Positions 22,251 through 33,560 of a DNA stretch of 64,000 nt are shown here, piece after piece (the stretch's first letter is position 1; each line of letters starts with the position of its first letter). A program made the translations under genes and the position numbers. The notes under the pieces were generated by a model that was not told the origin of the DNA, did not search any database, and worked only from the letters and a program-made list of their open reading frames with translations. The stretch spans positions 14,008,273 through 14,072,272 of the forward strand of contig JALGQZ010000018.1 of NCBI GenBank assembly GCA_023105745.1, in the 5' to 3' direction. The stretch comes from Austropuccinia psidii. Lineage: Eukaryota > Basidiomycota > Pucciniomycetes > Pucciniales > Sphaerophragmiaceae.

Positions 22251-25200
22251 TATAATATTCAATTGTATTAGCATGAATTTTTTGTAGTAGAAAGTCAGAA
22301 AAATCAATAACCCTAGAATCAAAATATTCTGATTGTCTTTTATAACTAAAATATCTTATATTATACTAAATATTATTGTTTAAATAAATTGCAAATTTCT
22401 GTACAGATCTCTCTGGTTCACCTTATTAGCTCTATCATTCAATAATCATTCGTGTTGAATTTTCTCCCAAGAAGCATGCACACTTATAGTCTTTATTTAT
22501 CATCTTATTTATACATCATGGAGTCCTCCTGATACAAATATGGAATTGATTGTGAATTGTGTTAATCCAAGAATCTATGTGAGAGAAAAGAGAAACAGGA
22601 AAAAAATTCCAATTAGAAAAATGAAAAATGATTTGGTGGAAGTAGACTTATTGAATAAACTAATTTATACATTGAAGTAAAAATCAAAATTATTAATTTT
22701 TTCTTTTTATCTTTGAAGTAATTTTGTAAGTGAAAAAATAATTTTGTTTAACCCAGAAAAAACAATATAAGCCTGAAAATTTAGTTTCTTAATAAGAATT
22801 AACTAATTTTACTAAAAATAAATAAATCATTTTTCATCCATTTTATATTTATATTGACTTATTGGAAAAATATAATTCATTATTGGAAATTTTTCCATGT
22901 TATAATATTCAATTTATAAAGAAAAGAAGGTAAAATATAATTACTTTATTAATATTAAATTAACATATATTCTTTCTAAATTTAACTGAAAAAAATTACT
23001 TCAGATTTTCTATTAAAATAAAGAAAATAACAGAGGACTGATTTAATTAATTTTTTGAAATTGGTTGATTGAATTGAGATTTCATATTAAAGAATTATAC
23101 TATTAATATTTGAGAATTTTATAGAAGACTTTTCTCAATGAAAAATAAACAAAATAATACTTTAAGATATCCTATGATTAGATCAGTTGATTTGAGATTT
23201 TGCAACTCAGTTTTGGAGAAATCAAATCATTTCCAAAAATATATTCTATTAAAATAAAAGAGGCCTTGACATGCGATCTATTCACAGATCCTTTTATTTC
23301 ATTCTCAATATTTAATTACCCCAATGAGCTTTCAGTGTGATTAGAAAATTTATATACTTTTAAAATGCATATTTTAGGTACTTTGCTCATGAGTTTTAGT
23401 ATATTGGCATGTTTATGTTTATTATTTAAGCTAATAAAGTTATAATTAATTCAATTATTGACCAATTATATATGTGACTAATTTTTGAAATAATACTCAA
23501 AGCTAATATTTGACACTTATTTCAATATTTTTAAATATATATTTCAAATCTGAAAAACTACACAATATAAATAACTTGTGAGAAGTTTCCCTCATAGGTT
23601 ACCCCAAAATTCATTTTCCCACTCGATAACTGATTCTATGTCTATAGCCCATATTTTAGATAATTACCTATGAAAACCTCCCCCAGGAGTTCTAAGGATC
23701 CCTTATCTCTTTCTTTTTTATTATATCACAGTAGCTCAAATGAACCCCTGGAATGTGAGTGTAAATTGTTTTTCATTTAGTTCATTTGAAGGAAGTTACT
23801 CAAAATAAAAATCAGGAAAACTTTCTAGAACAAAACTTTAAATACTAGTATTTAGCATATCGTGAATTTCAAGAATGGATGGGTAATGGAAAGGTTTTAT
23901 TACCTGTGTGAACTAGTCCCCCACCTGAGAGCATATGTTTTCGATGTGAACCTGTTACTGTCTAATGAACGAATTCGGCTGTGGCTCTCATTTCTAGAAT
24001 TTTGTTGAAATTAATTATGAGCTTAATTATTACGCCCTTTTTTCTCACTTTATTTCCAACATGAACTTGCTTGGGGGTCTTATACTCAGGATATGTCATT
24101 ATTGGATGGAAGTTCTTGGAAGGAAAAATGGAATAGAATTTAAAATTCCATCAATAATTGTTAAATAGGATTATTTATCCAACATTTATCTCCCCTTTGA
24201 GTGATATTCTAATTTATAAATTACCACATATTCTCTTAATTCAGGTTTTTACTCCACTTCAATAGCTCAAGGAGCACATGCCATGGTGATTCTTTGTTTC
24301 CAAAGGTCAATTGAAGCCCTTATCTAGGCTTCAAGAGATCTCTGAATTTTTTTTAGAAAGCAACCCATTTGAATCATTAACAAAATTTTCAGAAGAAAAA
24401 GCATTTCATATTAAAATCTTCTCCCCTGAAAATTGTGCCCTTCATGTAGAAGTGCCTCACTATCAACTAATAATCTTTACTAGAAATAACAATCCCCAGC
24501 CTCTCACAAAACCGTATACTCAAAAAATAAGAAATAATAAATGAATACCTTGAAATAATGGGGAAAATGTGAATATCAAATCCTCGAATAGATTATATTT
24601 AAGCTTATTTTTTTTGAGTTCATAATTCAAAGTTTCCTATACCAATTATGAAAAACCAATGTTCAAATTATTTGGAAATATTTCTGTGTTTTCTCAAGAA
24701 TGGTTATGAAAATTATGATAAATACTTAGAGTTATAAGAAATATTTCAATCCAAAATTATCTGTGTATTTTCTTTTTTAAAAGTTATTTCAAGATCCAAG
24801 TTCCAAAATTTCTTTATAATTCAACATTTTAGCAGTTTCTTAAAGTGCAAAACTTTATTTCGAAATTCTCCCAATTCTTCAATTTACCCATATCATTATT
24901 CGGTACTAATTGAATAAAAGAATACCTATGGAATACCCAATGTATCCATAAGCAAAAGAAAGATCCATGAAATTTTAATTAAATAATTTTAAGCTGTGAA
25001 ATCTTACAAATTGATCAGAAAAAACTGATTCATCATCAAAAACCTATATTAGAGCTTATTCTTATCTAAAAATGGCTTTGATTCTTACCTTTGCTTAAAT
25101 TATCAAATATCCAATTCAAGTAGCTGTATAAGAATAATTTAAGAAATTTCTTTTTAATTACACTGTAAAGGGGTCCAAGTAAAGTGGTAATGGAAATTTT

Positions 25201-26185
25201 TCTTACAGAACTTCCTGAAATTTTTCTTCTTTTGTTTACAAGACCCACCCAAAATAGAAATATTCAATGCAAGAAATTATCATAATGAATCAAGTAAAGA
25301 GAGGAATTTATTAATCTCTTAAGACATTGGCTCCCTAATTCAACAATCACATTAGCAGAAGTGAAGTGTATTAATATTATAGCTCAGAAGAAAAAATATA
25401 TCAAAGTTTAATTCATGAAATGGATGATACCATTTTCGATAATTATGAAAGAAAAATATTTCTTGATTACAAATTATAATAAATCTATTTTCCCCTTGTT
25501 TCTGTCCTCCATGTAATAAAGAAATCATATTCTTTTTTGTAAATTTATAGATTTTTTTAAACTTGGCTAATATAGCTTCCCAAATTTCTTCTTCACTACC
25601 CAGTAGCTTGAATGGAAAATTTCATTATATACTATTTATGATGGGATTCACAAAAAAATTTAAAAATATTGATTTTTTGTTTTTAAGAACTTCAACCTCT
25701 TCATAATTGTACACTTATTTTATTGGAGCTTGGAACCGCGCAATCTTCGGCATTTCGCACTCAATCTTATCTTTGTTGAAAAATATCACGACTAAGGAAG
25801 TCCCTTAATGACCTTTTGTGTCCCAAGAGGAGTCTCTTCTTGGCCTTTTTTCTATTCATAAGATTCTAAGATAATATTTGAAACCTTTTTAAAAAACACT
25901 TTGAAGGATATTATGGCACACCTTTTCGAAGAGAAATTCTTTTTAAAGAGAGCGATAGGATAATTTCTAAAGAATTGAGCTTATTCAAAGCTCAGATTTT
26001 GAGAGCTTCAACCTGATATAAAATAATTGGAAATAATTACAAGATAAAAACATGAAAAATATGAAAAAAATGAAAAAACCAAAAATAAATGAAAGAAGAG
26101 ATAAAATTAAAAGATCAATAAAATTGTGAATAACAAGGAAAAAATGAAATAAAAATAAACTGAAGATTAAAAATGGAGAATAATG
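22251..26185. other. AT-rich sequence, nothing identified
   Basis: No gene is supported. A short G+C-richer patch at 25725-25860 stands out but gives no recognisable product. The open frame at 24311-24544 looks like chance. Confidence 0.5.
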
Positions 26186-26540
26186 TAAGATTAAAATAAA
26201 AATAAAATGAAAATGAAAATAAAATAAAAATAAAATAAAACTAAAATAAAATAAAAATAAAATAAAATAAAAAATAAAATAAAAAATAAAAAATAAAATA
26301 AAAATAAAATAAAAATAAAATAAAAATAAAATAAAAATAAAATAAAAATAAAATAAAAATAAAATAAAAATAAAATAAAAATAAAATAAAAATAAAATAA
26401 AAATAAAATAAAAATAAAATAAAAATGAAATAAAAATAAAATAAAAATAAAATAAAAATAAAATAAAAATAAAATAAAAATAAAATAAAAATAAAATAAA
26501 AATAAAATAAAAATAAAATAAAAATGAAATCAAAATAGAA
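26186..26540. repeat. A-rich microsatellite with an 11-bp period
   Basis: It is built of AAAATAAAAAT units. The core (about 26290-26527) repeats with few changes for about 20 units, with degenerate TAAAA-type units at the left edge. It produces long Phe/Ile/Leu/Tyr frames on the minus strand that are artefacts of the repeat. Confidence 0.95.
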
Positions 26541-26698
26541 TGAAACTTCTGGTAAAAGGCCATAAGCCATCAGATTTTTCTACCAAATCAGGGCCAAAAA
26601 AATATATTTATTTCTTAAAAAAATTCAAGAGGCCTATTTTTTTAGTAAGAATATTCATAGAAAATTTTTTAGCATCTTTGGATATATCTAGCTCATTC

Positions 26699-29600
26699 CG
26701 TCAGGCTGAGTCTATGATAATGTAAGGTTTGACTATGAAACAATAAGTAAAAATTACTAATTTTTTACTTATTGTACTCTGAATGTCCTTATAATTGAAA
26801 TAAATAAGATTAAAATAATAATAATAATAAAGAAATATTATTATTATGGCGTAAAAATATTATATTATTAAATAAATATAATAATATAATTAATATTATA
26901 TGAAATTATAATATTATAAATAATATATTAATATAAAATAATTAATATATTATAAAGCTCTTTATTATTGTTACCAACAAATAATAAAGGCGTAAAAAAA
27001 TTGTTTTTTATAAATAAAAAACAATTAATAACAATAATATTACTAATATTAAAGTTATATATTAATATAAATACTATTTATATTAAATAAGAATTATTAA
27101 GAGTAATAATAAGAGAGAAATTATTATAATAAGATGAAATAACCTACTTTTAACACTTAAAATAATAATTTTGAGAGATTTTACGCCAAAAGAATATAAT
27201 ACAACCTTTTCAAATTGTATTTAAAAAAAAAATAAAGAAAATTACTAAAATTCTTGATTTTTACGTGGAAATGAGTTTTATATAGAGATTTATAACAAAA
27301 ACAATTAAAGAATTGATTTAATCACGTAAAAATAGTGATTAATATTAAGATGGTCTTTGGTCTTTAATAATATAAGAGTTTTATATATAAAGAATAAATA
27401 AATTACCTTTTATTTAATTGATTTAATGTTTTTGATGCATCTGAGGGGTAAATAGAGTAAAAAGAGCTCTATTTATAGTAAATACCTCCCTCCTAGAGTC
27501 CAAAAGGCTTCTAGTAGACGTGTACTGATCATATCCACTAGAATTGATCAATATTTTAAGGTTTGAGGGTGATTACATCATGATCAAACCATATTGCATC
27601 ATTATTACACCATTATTTAGAGTTATCACTGTAACTCTAAGTTTGATGACATCAGAGGCTTGGCAGAACCCCAAATTTCGTGGATTTTATTAGTTTTAAT
27701 CATAAACTAATATTATTCACCAATTTCATCACTCTTAAGACTGTTAAACTTAATTTAAGGTTACAGTATGTGATCATAACAGCTCAATTTAAGCTCAAAC
27801 TTTGATCCTCAATAACTTTTAAGGTTTTCACGCTACAGCAATTCAGAGAGTGAATTCTGATAGCCTGACATAACCTTATTATGCTGCCAAGAGCTTTTCA
27901 TTACATCATCAAAACTCTAATTTTGATGATTTTTCTTGTAACTCATTTTTTCTGTCGAAATTCAATATTTTAAACTTCAAACCTTGATTTCAGGGGGTTA
28001 TACCCTGAATTTAATAATAAAAATTACGTCATTCTTCTCGAATAAACTAGTAGAATCCAACTGTATACTTTTTTTTAAGTTTGGACTACTTTCACAACAA
28101 AGTGGTCAACAGCTCTGTTGATTTTTATCAATATTTCCTCATAAGTCTTAACCTTGTTTATAATTTGCAAAATAAAGTTCATATCTGTGTTCTTACAGTA
28201 ATTACGTGGTAACTTTATTTTTGGTTCATCATTCTAGCATGTATAGTTTAGAAGATATTAGCTATGATCCCTGAATATATGCGTTGACCAAAAAAGTGCA
28301 TATATTCAGGATAATTCCTTAAGTATTGATTTTGGGAATTAGCTTATTAATTGTTTTATATGTGTAATTTTGTGGGGAATCCACTGGTTCAATTTATTTC
28401 ACATTTTGTTTCATTAGTTTCTGAGATAAATAAGTTTTTATGGTTTTTATAAGGTATTATACCCTATAATTCCTTAAATATTGACTTTACAGATATGCCA
28501 TAAAAATGGTATATGTGTATTTTTTCATGGGGAATCCAATGGTATAATTTATTTTACATTTTGATTCATTGGTGTTTGAGTTAAACCAATTTTTGTACCA
28601 ATTTATGGTATTTTTTGTATATTTAAGTAATTATTTTCAAAGTATAATTATTCTAAGTAATTTTAATATAATTATATTAAAGGTATAATTATTATTAATC
28701 TTTTTTGTGACCTTATTGGGTTTGTGGTCATATCTCAAAGGCTCACAGATAAGGTTATATCAAAACTATTTACAACTTCAACTATGACTGTGATATGGTG
28801 AAATTTCTTTTAAAAGAGTTTAATATTGATAATAAGGGTTTAAAATAGAGTAATAAGGGCTTTACTATTAAGTAATAGTGGTGGTGAGCACTGCTTAAAG
28901 CCCTGGGTGCAGTCTCACCAGTTGGAGTACTATAATGAGAACTACAATACATAAGTTTAAATTATACCTGACTTTTTTTCCAAGAGTATAGCTTTTTTGG
29001 CAGTTGTACTACATATGAATTTAAGAACAGGATGGGGATTCCTATTTTGGGCAGAGAAGGGTCCCTTTTTATCCTGAAAATGGGTGAAAAAGTCCTCTAG
29101 ACCATTTCATGTGGATGAAGTGAAGATTTCTCACTTCATATTACTGGCTTGTGGTTTCCACAAGGCCTGTATACTCTTAATTGGGCTCATATTTTGCATT
29201 TAAACCACATCTGGGAAGATTTCACCAATACAGGGTGAAAACTTTCATCTGGGGACCACATAGCCCTCTTCTGATGTTTATGACGCATAGAAGGCTGTAC
29301 AGAATCTGCATGGGGCCCCAGTATTGATTGAACTATGAGGTATTTAAGTATAAACATCTTTCTTTGTCTGTTTGAAACCTCATAATCATGGGTATGGGAT
29401 ATTATCCCACAGTAAGGCTGTATTGGTCTAACTGTGGGATTTTGACCTTAAAACTGCCATATATTTTTCCATTTTCAAGATATTGAGCTAAATTTTGGTT
29501 CATTGTATAGCCCTAGATTTTCTATACACAATTGTACCTCATTTGGTATGGGTAACATTCAATATGGAAAAGTTATTTCATGTACAAGTTTTGTTATCCA

Positions 29601-30166
29601 TATGTATGATTTTCTAAAAATCTGTATGGAACTTGTTTGCCCCATACCTTTTGTTCTGGATGAGATATGGGGAAATGAGTGGCACAATCAGATATCCCTG
29701 CTTGTTCTCTTCCCAAAAAGAGCCCACTCTAAGTATCTCACACTAAAACTGTAGAAATTAGATGAGAGGTTAATATTTTATTTACCCTTATTTGACCTTG
29801 ATTTGGCCATAATGTCTGCAGTTTTGGTGTTAGCTCAATTTGGCTAGTACCATTGGGTAGCCCTGACTCAGAGCTTCAATTTGAATACTCATCTTCTTGT
29901 GTTGAGCCTCTTCCTCTGGATTTCAGATGAGAGGTGAAAATTAAGGTTTATGCTCAGAAACATTTTTGAGCAGGAATAACTTTGTTATTCTTTTTCCTAG
30001 GCTGATGGGACTTGTATATTTGGAAAGAGGTTAGTTTCCTCTTTCTTTTGAAACCTTTAGAGCTGTTTTGGTTCAGCTCCATGTTCTGGTGGTATCTTAG
30101 CTTTACCTTTGGTTCATGGTATTTGGCTTTCATGCTTGTGCTCTGGTTTTGAGTCACAGGCTGACA
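26699..30166 (-). mobile_element. Family A solo LTR split by a family B solo LTR
   Basis: The left 22 bases (CGTCAGGCTGAGTCTATGAT...) and the stretch 28753-30166, ending CACAGGCTGACA, together form one diverged family A LTR in the orientation of the element at 2953-12600. The gap is filled by a family B LTR. Flanks are CATTC (26694-26698) and CATTG (30167-30171), a 5-bp target duplication with one mismatch. No internal region remains, so it is a solo LTR formed by recombination. Confidence 0.85.
26721..28747 (-). mobile_element. Family B solo LTR (2027 bp)
   Basis: As read on the + strand it starts TGTAAGGTTTGACTATGAAA and ends CAAAGGCTCACA, the reverse complement of the LTRs at 37788-39818 and 46482-48490. 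GATAA flanks it on both sides (26716-26720 and 28748-28752), a perfect duplication. A TATA box in sense orientation lies at 27470-27477, and a 13-bp-arm hairpin at 28270-28310. Confidence 0.93.
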
Positions 30167-30317
30167 CATTGAGCACCCTGATTTCTTTGGGTTGAATCTC
30201 CTCTTAATTGATGAATTTGGAAAAATGGCCTAATTATTTCAAAAATTTATGAAAAATATTTCAAGTTAGAAATTTGCCTTGTTATTTGAAAATAAAGAGG
30301 ATACTATTGATTAATAT

Positions 30318-31202
30318 AGGGTGTTGGTAAAAACACGTGAGCAATTTGGTAAAAACACATAAGCAATTTGGTAAAAACAAATAATTTCATGGTAAAAAAA
30401 TGGAAGGGGTGTTTTTTGAATGGAATATAGCTACTTATGGCATTTCCTATTCCATTAAGGCCATTTATGGAATTTCTGATGCCATTCATGGCATTGTTAA
30501 GGCCATAAATGTAATTTTTATTGCTGTAAGTGGCCTTAACGATAGAATTCTTAATGCCATAAATGACATTTTGAAGGCAGCTTATGGCATTGTTAAGGTC
30601 ATTAATGTCATTATTGAGGCCATTTATGCCAATGTTATGGGCATAAATGGCATCTATATGTCATTCTTGATACCATTTATGGCATTATTATGTCATTTTT
30701 GGCACCTTTAATGCCACAAATGGAATTTTTAACTTGCACTAATTTCATAAATTACATTTTTAATTAAATTGATTTCAGAAATGGCATTTTCAATTTACTT
30801 ACAAACATGAGCAAAAAAACATAAAAAAAGGACTTTTTGGGCCTACAACTGTCCTGGCAAAAAATTCCCAAAATTTTGGGCTTCTGGTCTTTTATTCTCA
30901 AGGTTTTCCCCTTCATTTTATAAAAAAAATGGAAATTCATAAGTGGGAACATTTTCAATGAATTTTTTCAAAAAATAGGCCATTTTTCCGAATTGGGCCA
31001 AAAAAAATTGAAAAACATTTTGGACCTTGAAATCCCATTTCAGAAAGAATTTGGCAAAAAAATTATAAAAATGCTCAAAACTGAGCCTGAGGAATTTCTT
31101 TCAAAAAAATCAGTCACTTATGTGTTTGGGCCATAAATTGGTAAAAACACATAAGGGATTATGTGTTTTTACTAAAAGCTTACATGTGTTTACCAACACC
31201 TT
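30318..31202. mobile_element. Non-autonomous inverted-repeat DNA element
   Basis: The left end AGGGTGTTGGTAAAAACAC and right end GTGTTTACCAACACCTT are inverted copies. Inside both ends the motif GGTAAAAACACATAAG or close variants recurs several times in both orientations, like the subterminal repeats of hAT or similar DNA transposons. It is about 885 bp with no transposase. Flanking TTAATATA/TTAAATAT may be a degraded target duplication but is too AT-rich to trust. A second copy, in opposite orientation, starts at 63848. Confidence 0.72.
30406..30720 (+). repeat. Imperfect repeats with a 21-bp step around GGCATT/GGCCAT
   Basis: Variants of TTAAGGCCATTTATGGCATT recur in steps that are often 21 or 42 bp. 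As a result the + strand stays open for 103 codons and reads as a seven-residue pattern (for example GIVKAIN, then GIVKVIN). The motifs are locally palindromic. I regard this as satellite-like DNA inside the element, not a gene. Confidence 0.6.
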
Positions 31203-32079
31203 AAATATAAAACAGAAGACCATGTTCTTGAGTTTATTTTTTTAAGAGAAAATTGCACTCCCAAAAAGGGGTTTTCTTTTGAAAAAAATTACTTGCATGT
31301 TTAGAATAATACTATATGTAAGTCAAGAAGCTCCATATTTCAGGTGGAAAAAGATGGAATTAATTAATGAGGTGGATTTAAAAAATCAGAAATACTGAGA
31401 AGTGGGATACAACTTGTATAGAAAAAATTCAAAAACTGATCTCAATGGGACTCAACCTCTAAAACAGTAAGGTTTTCTTCAAAAGGAGGTTGAAAGTTGA
31501 ACAAGTATAGCAATATGTGCTTCTTAAATATCTTTTCCCACCCAAGGCCTTGTGGGTAAGAATTGAATTCTCACTTAACATTAATGATGGAGACAGGAAG
31601 CTATTTAGAAATGATTATATGAAGGGGAATTATCAATATTAATTTTGGCAGTCTTCGGTTCCAGATAGCTAAGAGAATTATCGTAAAAGGAAAAATAAAG
31701 CTTAAAATTACCAGCAAATACATTCTTAAAAAGAATTGAAAGCTCAAAAACCAATTTATAATTCATTACTTGTGTGATAATTCCTTTTTCAATGCTCATG
31801 GGTTAGATAAATCTTATGATAAATATTCAAAGCTGTGGGACCTGCAGGAATTTATATCTGAGGCCTTTCTTCTGTTCAGAAAAATTGTGGATCCTCTTTT
31901 CATGACTCCTAAATTTCCATATTCATTACAATCAGATTCTGAGGTTAGGAATTCCAAAGAGTTTATTGATTTTGATAATGAGCTCCCAAATCCTACAGAT
32001 ATTCCAGTTGAATCCATTTCTATAATTTGATGGGAATAAATTTACTGTAATATTGAATTTGTTCTTCTGGCTTTTGTAT
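31203..32079. other. AT-rich sequence, nothing identified
   Basis: Open frames at 31770-32030 (+) and 31814-32017 (-) overlap each other. Neither resembles a known family. The minus one may be the far C-terminal tail of the MULE remnant. Confidence 0.45.
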
Positions 32080-33560
32080 ATGGAGATCAGCCTCTGCTCT
32101 TGGATTATCTTTCACTTATTTCAAACCTTGAGGGATCTTCTTTTGTCTATTTATGGAACCTTTAGGTTTTCCAGAGGAAATTTTGCATTCAAAAGGGCAT
32201 TAAAAATAGTCTTGATCCTCTTTACTCTTGGGAATTTCATCAAATGTCACTCTTCTAGTTAAAACATCTTGAAATTCTTGAAGAATTGAAGCTATTTGTT
32301 CTAACATTATTTTAGAAAGATCTTCTCCAATATATCCAAATATTTTTTTCAATAATGTTTTCTTTCTTTATCAATACTTTGAACATGTGCTTGATAGCCA
32401 TTCTGAGAATAAAATTGAAAATGAAATAAATTTATTCTGCAAAATATGTATGGAATCAATAATTGAAAAGAATTACAGGTAAATCCAAACACCACTTTTG
32501 CTAAAATTCTGATAACTACAGCCTTTGGAACTTGGAAAATCCCTTCTTGGTCTTGGACTTATAAATCATTTATTTAAATTACTTTATTTGTAAGTTAATT
32601 TTTTCATTTGAGGAAGATTTTGTTTTTAAATTCTCAAAGGCCATCTGAAGGGAATAATGAGAGAGCTTGAAATTGAGAGAACAGATGTGAGGTGAGAAAT
32701 TCTTTAAATGAGCTATCATTCCTTTGGGTATTTCAATTATAATCTTAATAAATTGTTTCTTGAAAGATACATGAGCTGCTCTAAAATCTTTCAGGGAACT
32801 ACCAGTGAGGATTTAAAGCCAAATCTTAAGCATTTCATGGTAAAAATGATCTCTTGACACCAAACCAAATCCCAGATTAGACTGGTAGTTGGTCCAGGAT
32901 GGAATGAAATACTCTTCTACATGAATATTTTTTCAAATATTTCCCCAATTCAGGATCTTTTATCTCATATTTAGATTTCTTCAATTTTATTTTTGAAATA
33001 TTTTTCATTTAAGAAGTACATAACCTGGGAAATAAAGCTTAAAGTAATTCATAACCACATTAATTTAAAAACAGTTAAAATCAAAAGTTGTTTACTTGAT
33101 TCCAAAGTCTCATGAAATTTTCAAAATCAGTCCCATAGCCAATTTTATTCATTAAATGGGATGATAAATAATTACTTACGTGACATATTCATAGCATGAG
33201 TTTTGAGCTTGTCAAGAGCTTACAAACAGGCTTCTTAAAGGTGAAACCCCTATTAATAAAACTAACTGGAGCAGGAACAGAACTTATATTGTTGTGAGCT
33301 TTTTTGACATATTGATTCAATTACCATTTATAGGAGGATATGTTTTTATCCTTCATCAAACAAGAAGTCCCATAAAAGGTTTTATTTTTGGAGCTTACTC
33401 CTGCAATATGAAGCTTTTTTATTCTGTACTCTCTTTTTATGGGTAAAATCCATAAGAAGAACATGAGGAAATCATTAAAGGAGTTTCATATCAAGTTTAT
33501 TATTGAAAAACAATGATTTTAAATGTCCTTATTGATTCTTTTTAGAGGAACACAAAATTA
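32080..33560 (-). pseudogene. Decayed Mutator-like (MULE) transposase
   Basis: On the minus strand, across several frames, the typical MULE core is readable in order. It runs NNKLDMKLL, then FPHVLLMDFTHKK (first catalytic Asp region, M at 33453), LHIAGVSSKNKTFYGTSCL, MKDKNISSYKW and NQYVKKAHNN. It ends with SSKLML-like text and a CICH box that corresponds to the LCIWH region. A C-terminal basic motif, SSGKPKGSINRQKK, lies near 32145-32195, as in MULE tails. Many stops and shifts make it inactive. The N-terminal zinc-finger part may extend to about 34.2 kb but is too decayed to place. No terminal inverted repeats were found. Confidence 0.68.

Noticed and set aside
25985..26570. Long minus-strand frames of 109 and 192 codons made of Phe, Ile, Leu and Tyr
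   Set aside because: They are translations of the AAAATAAAAAT microsatellite and not genes.
30400..30711. 103-codon + strand frame with heptad-like repeats
   Set aside because: Not called as a gene: the pattern is explained by 21-bp DNA repeats inside a non-autonomous element. Reported as a finding instead.
31770..32030. 86-codon + strand frame
   Set aside because: It overlaps an equally long minus-strand frame, has no recognisable motif and lies beside the MULE remnant.
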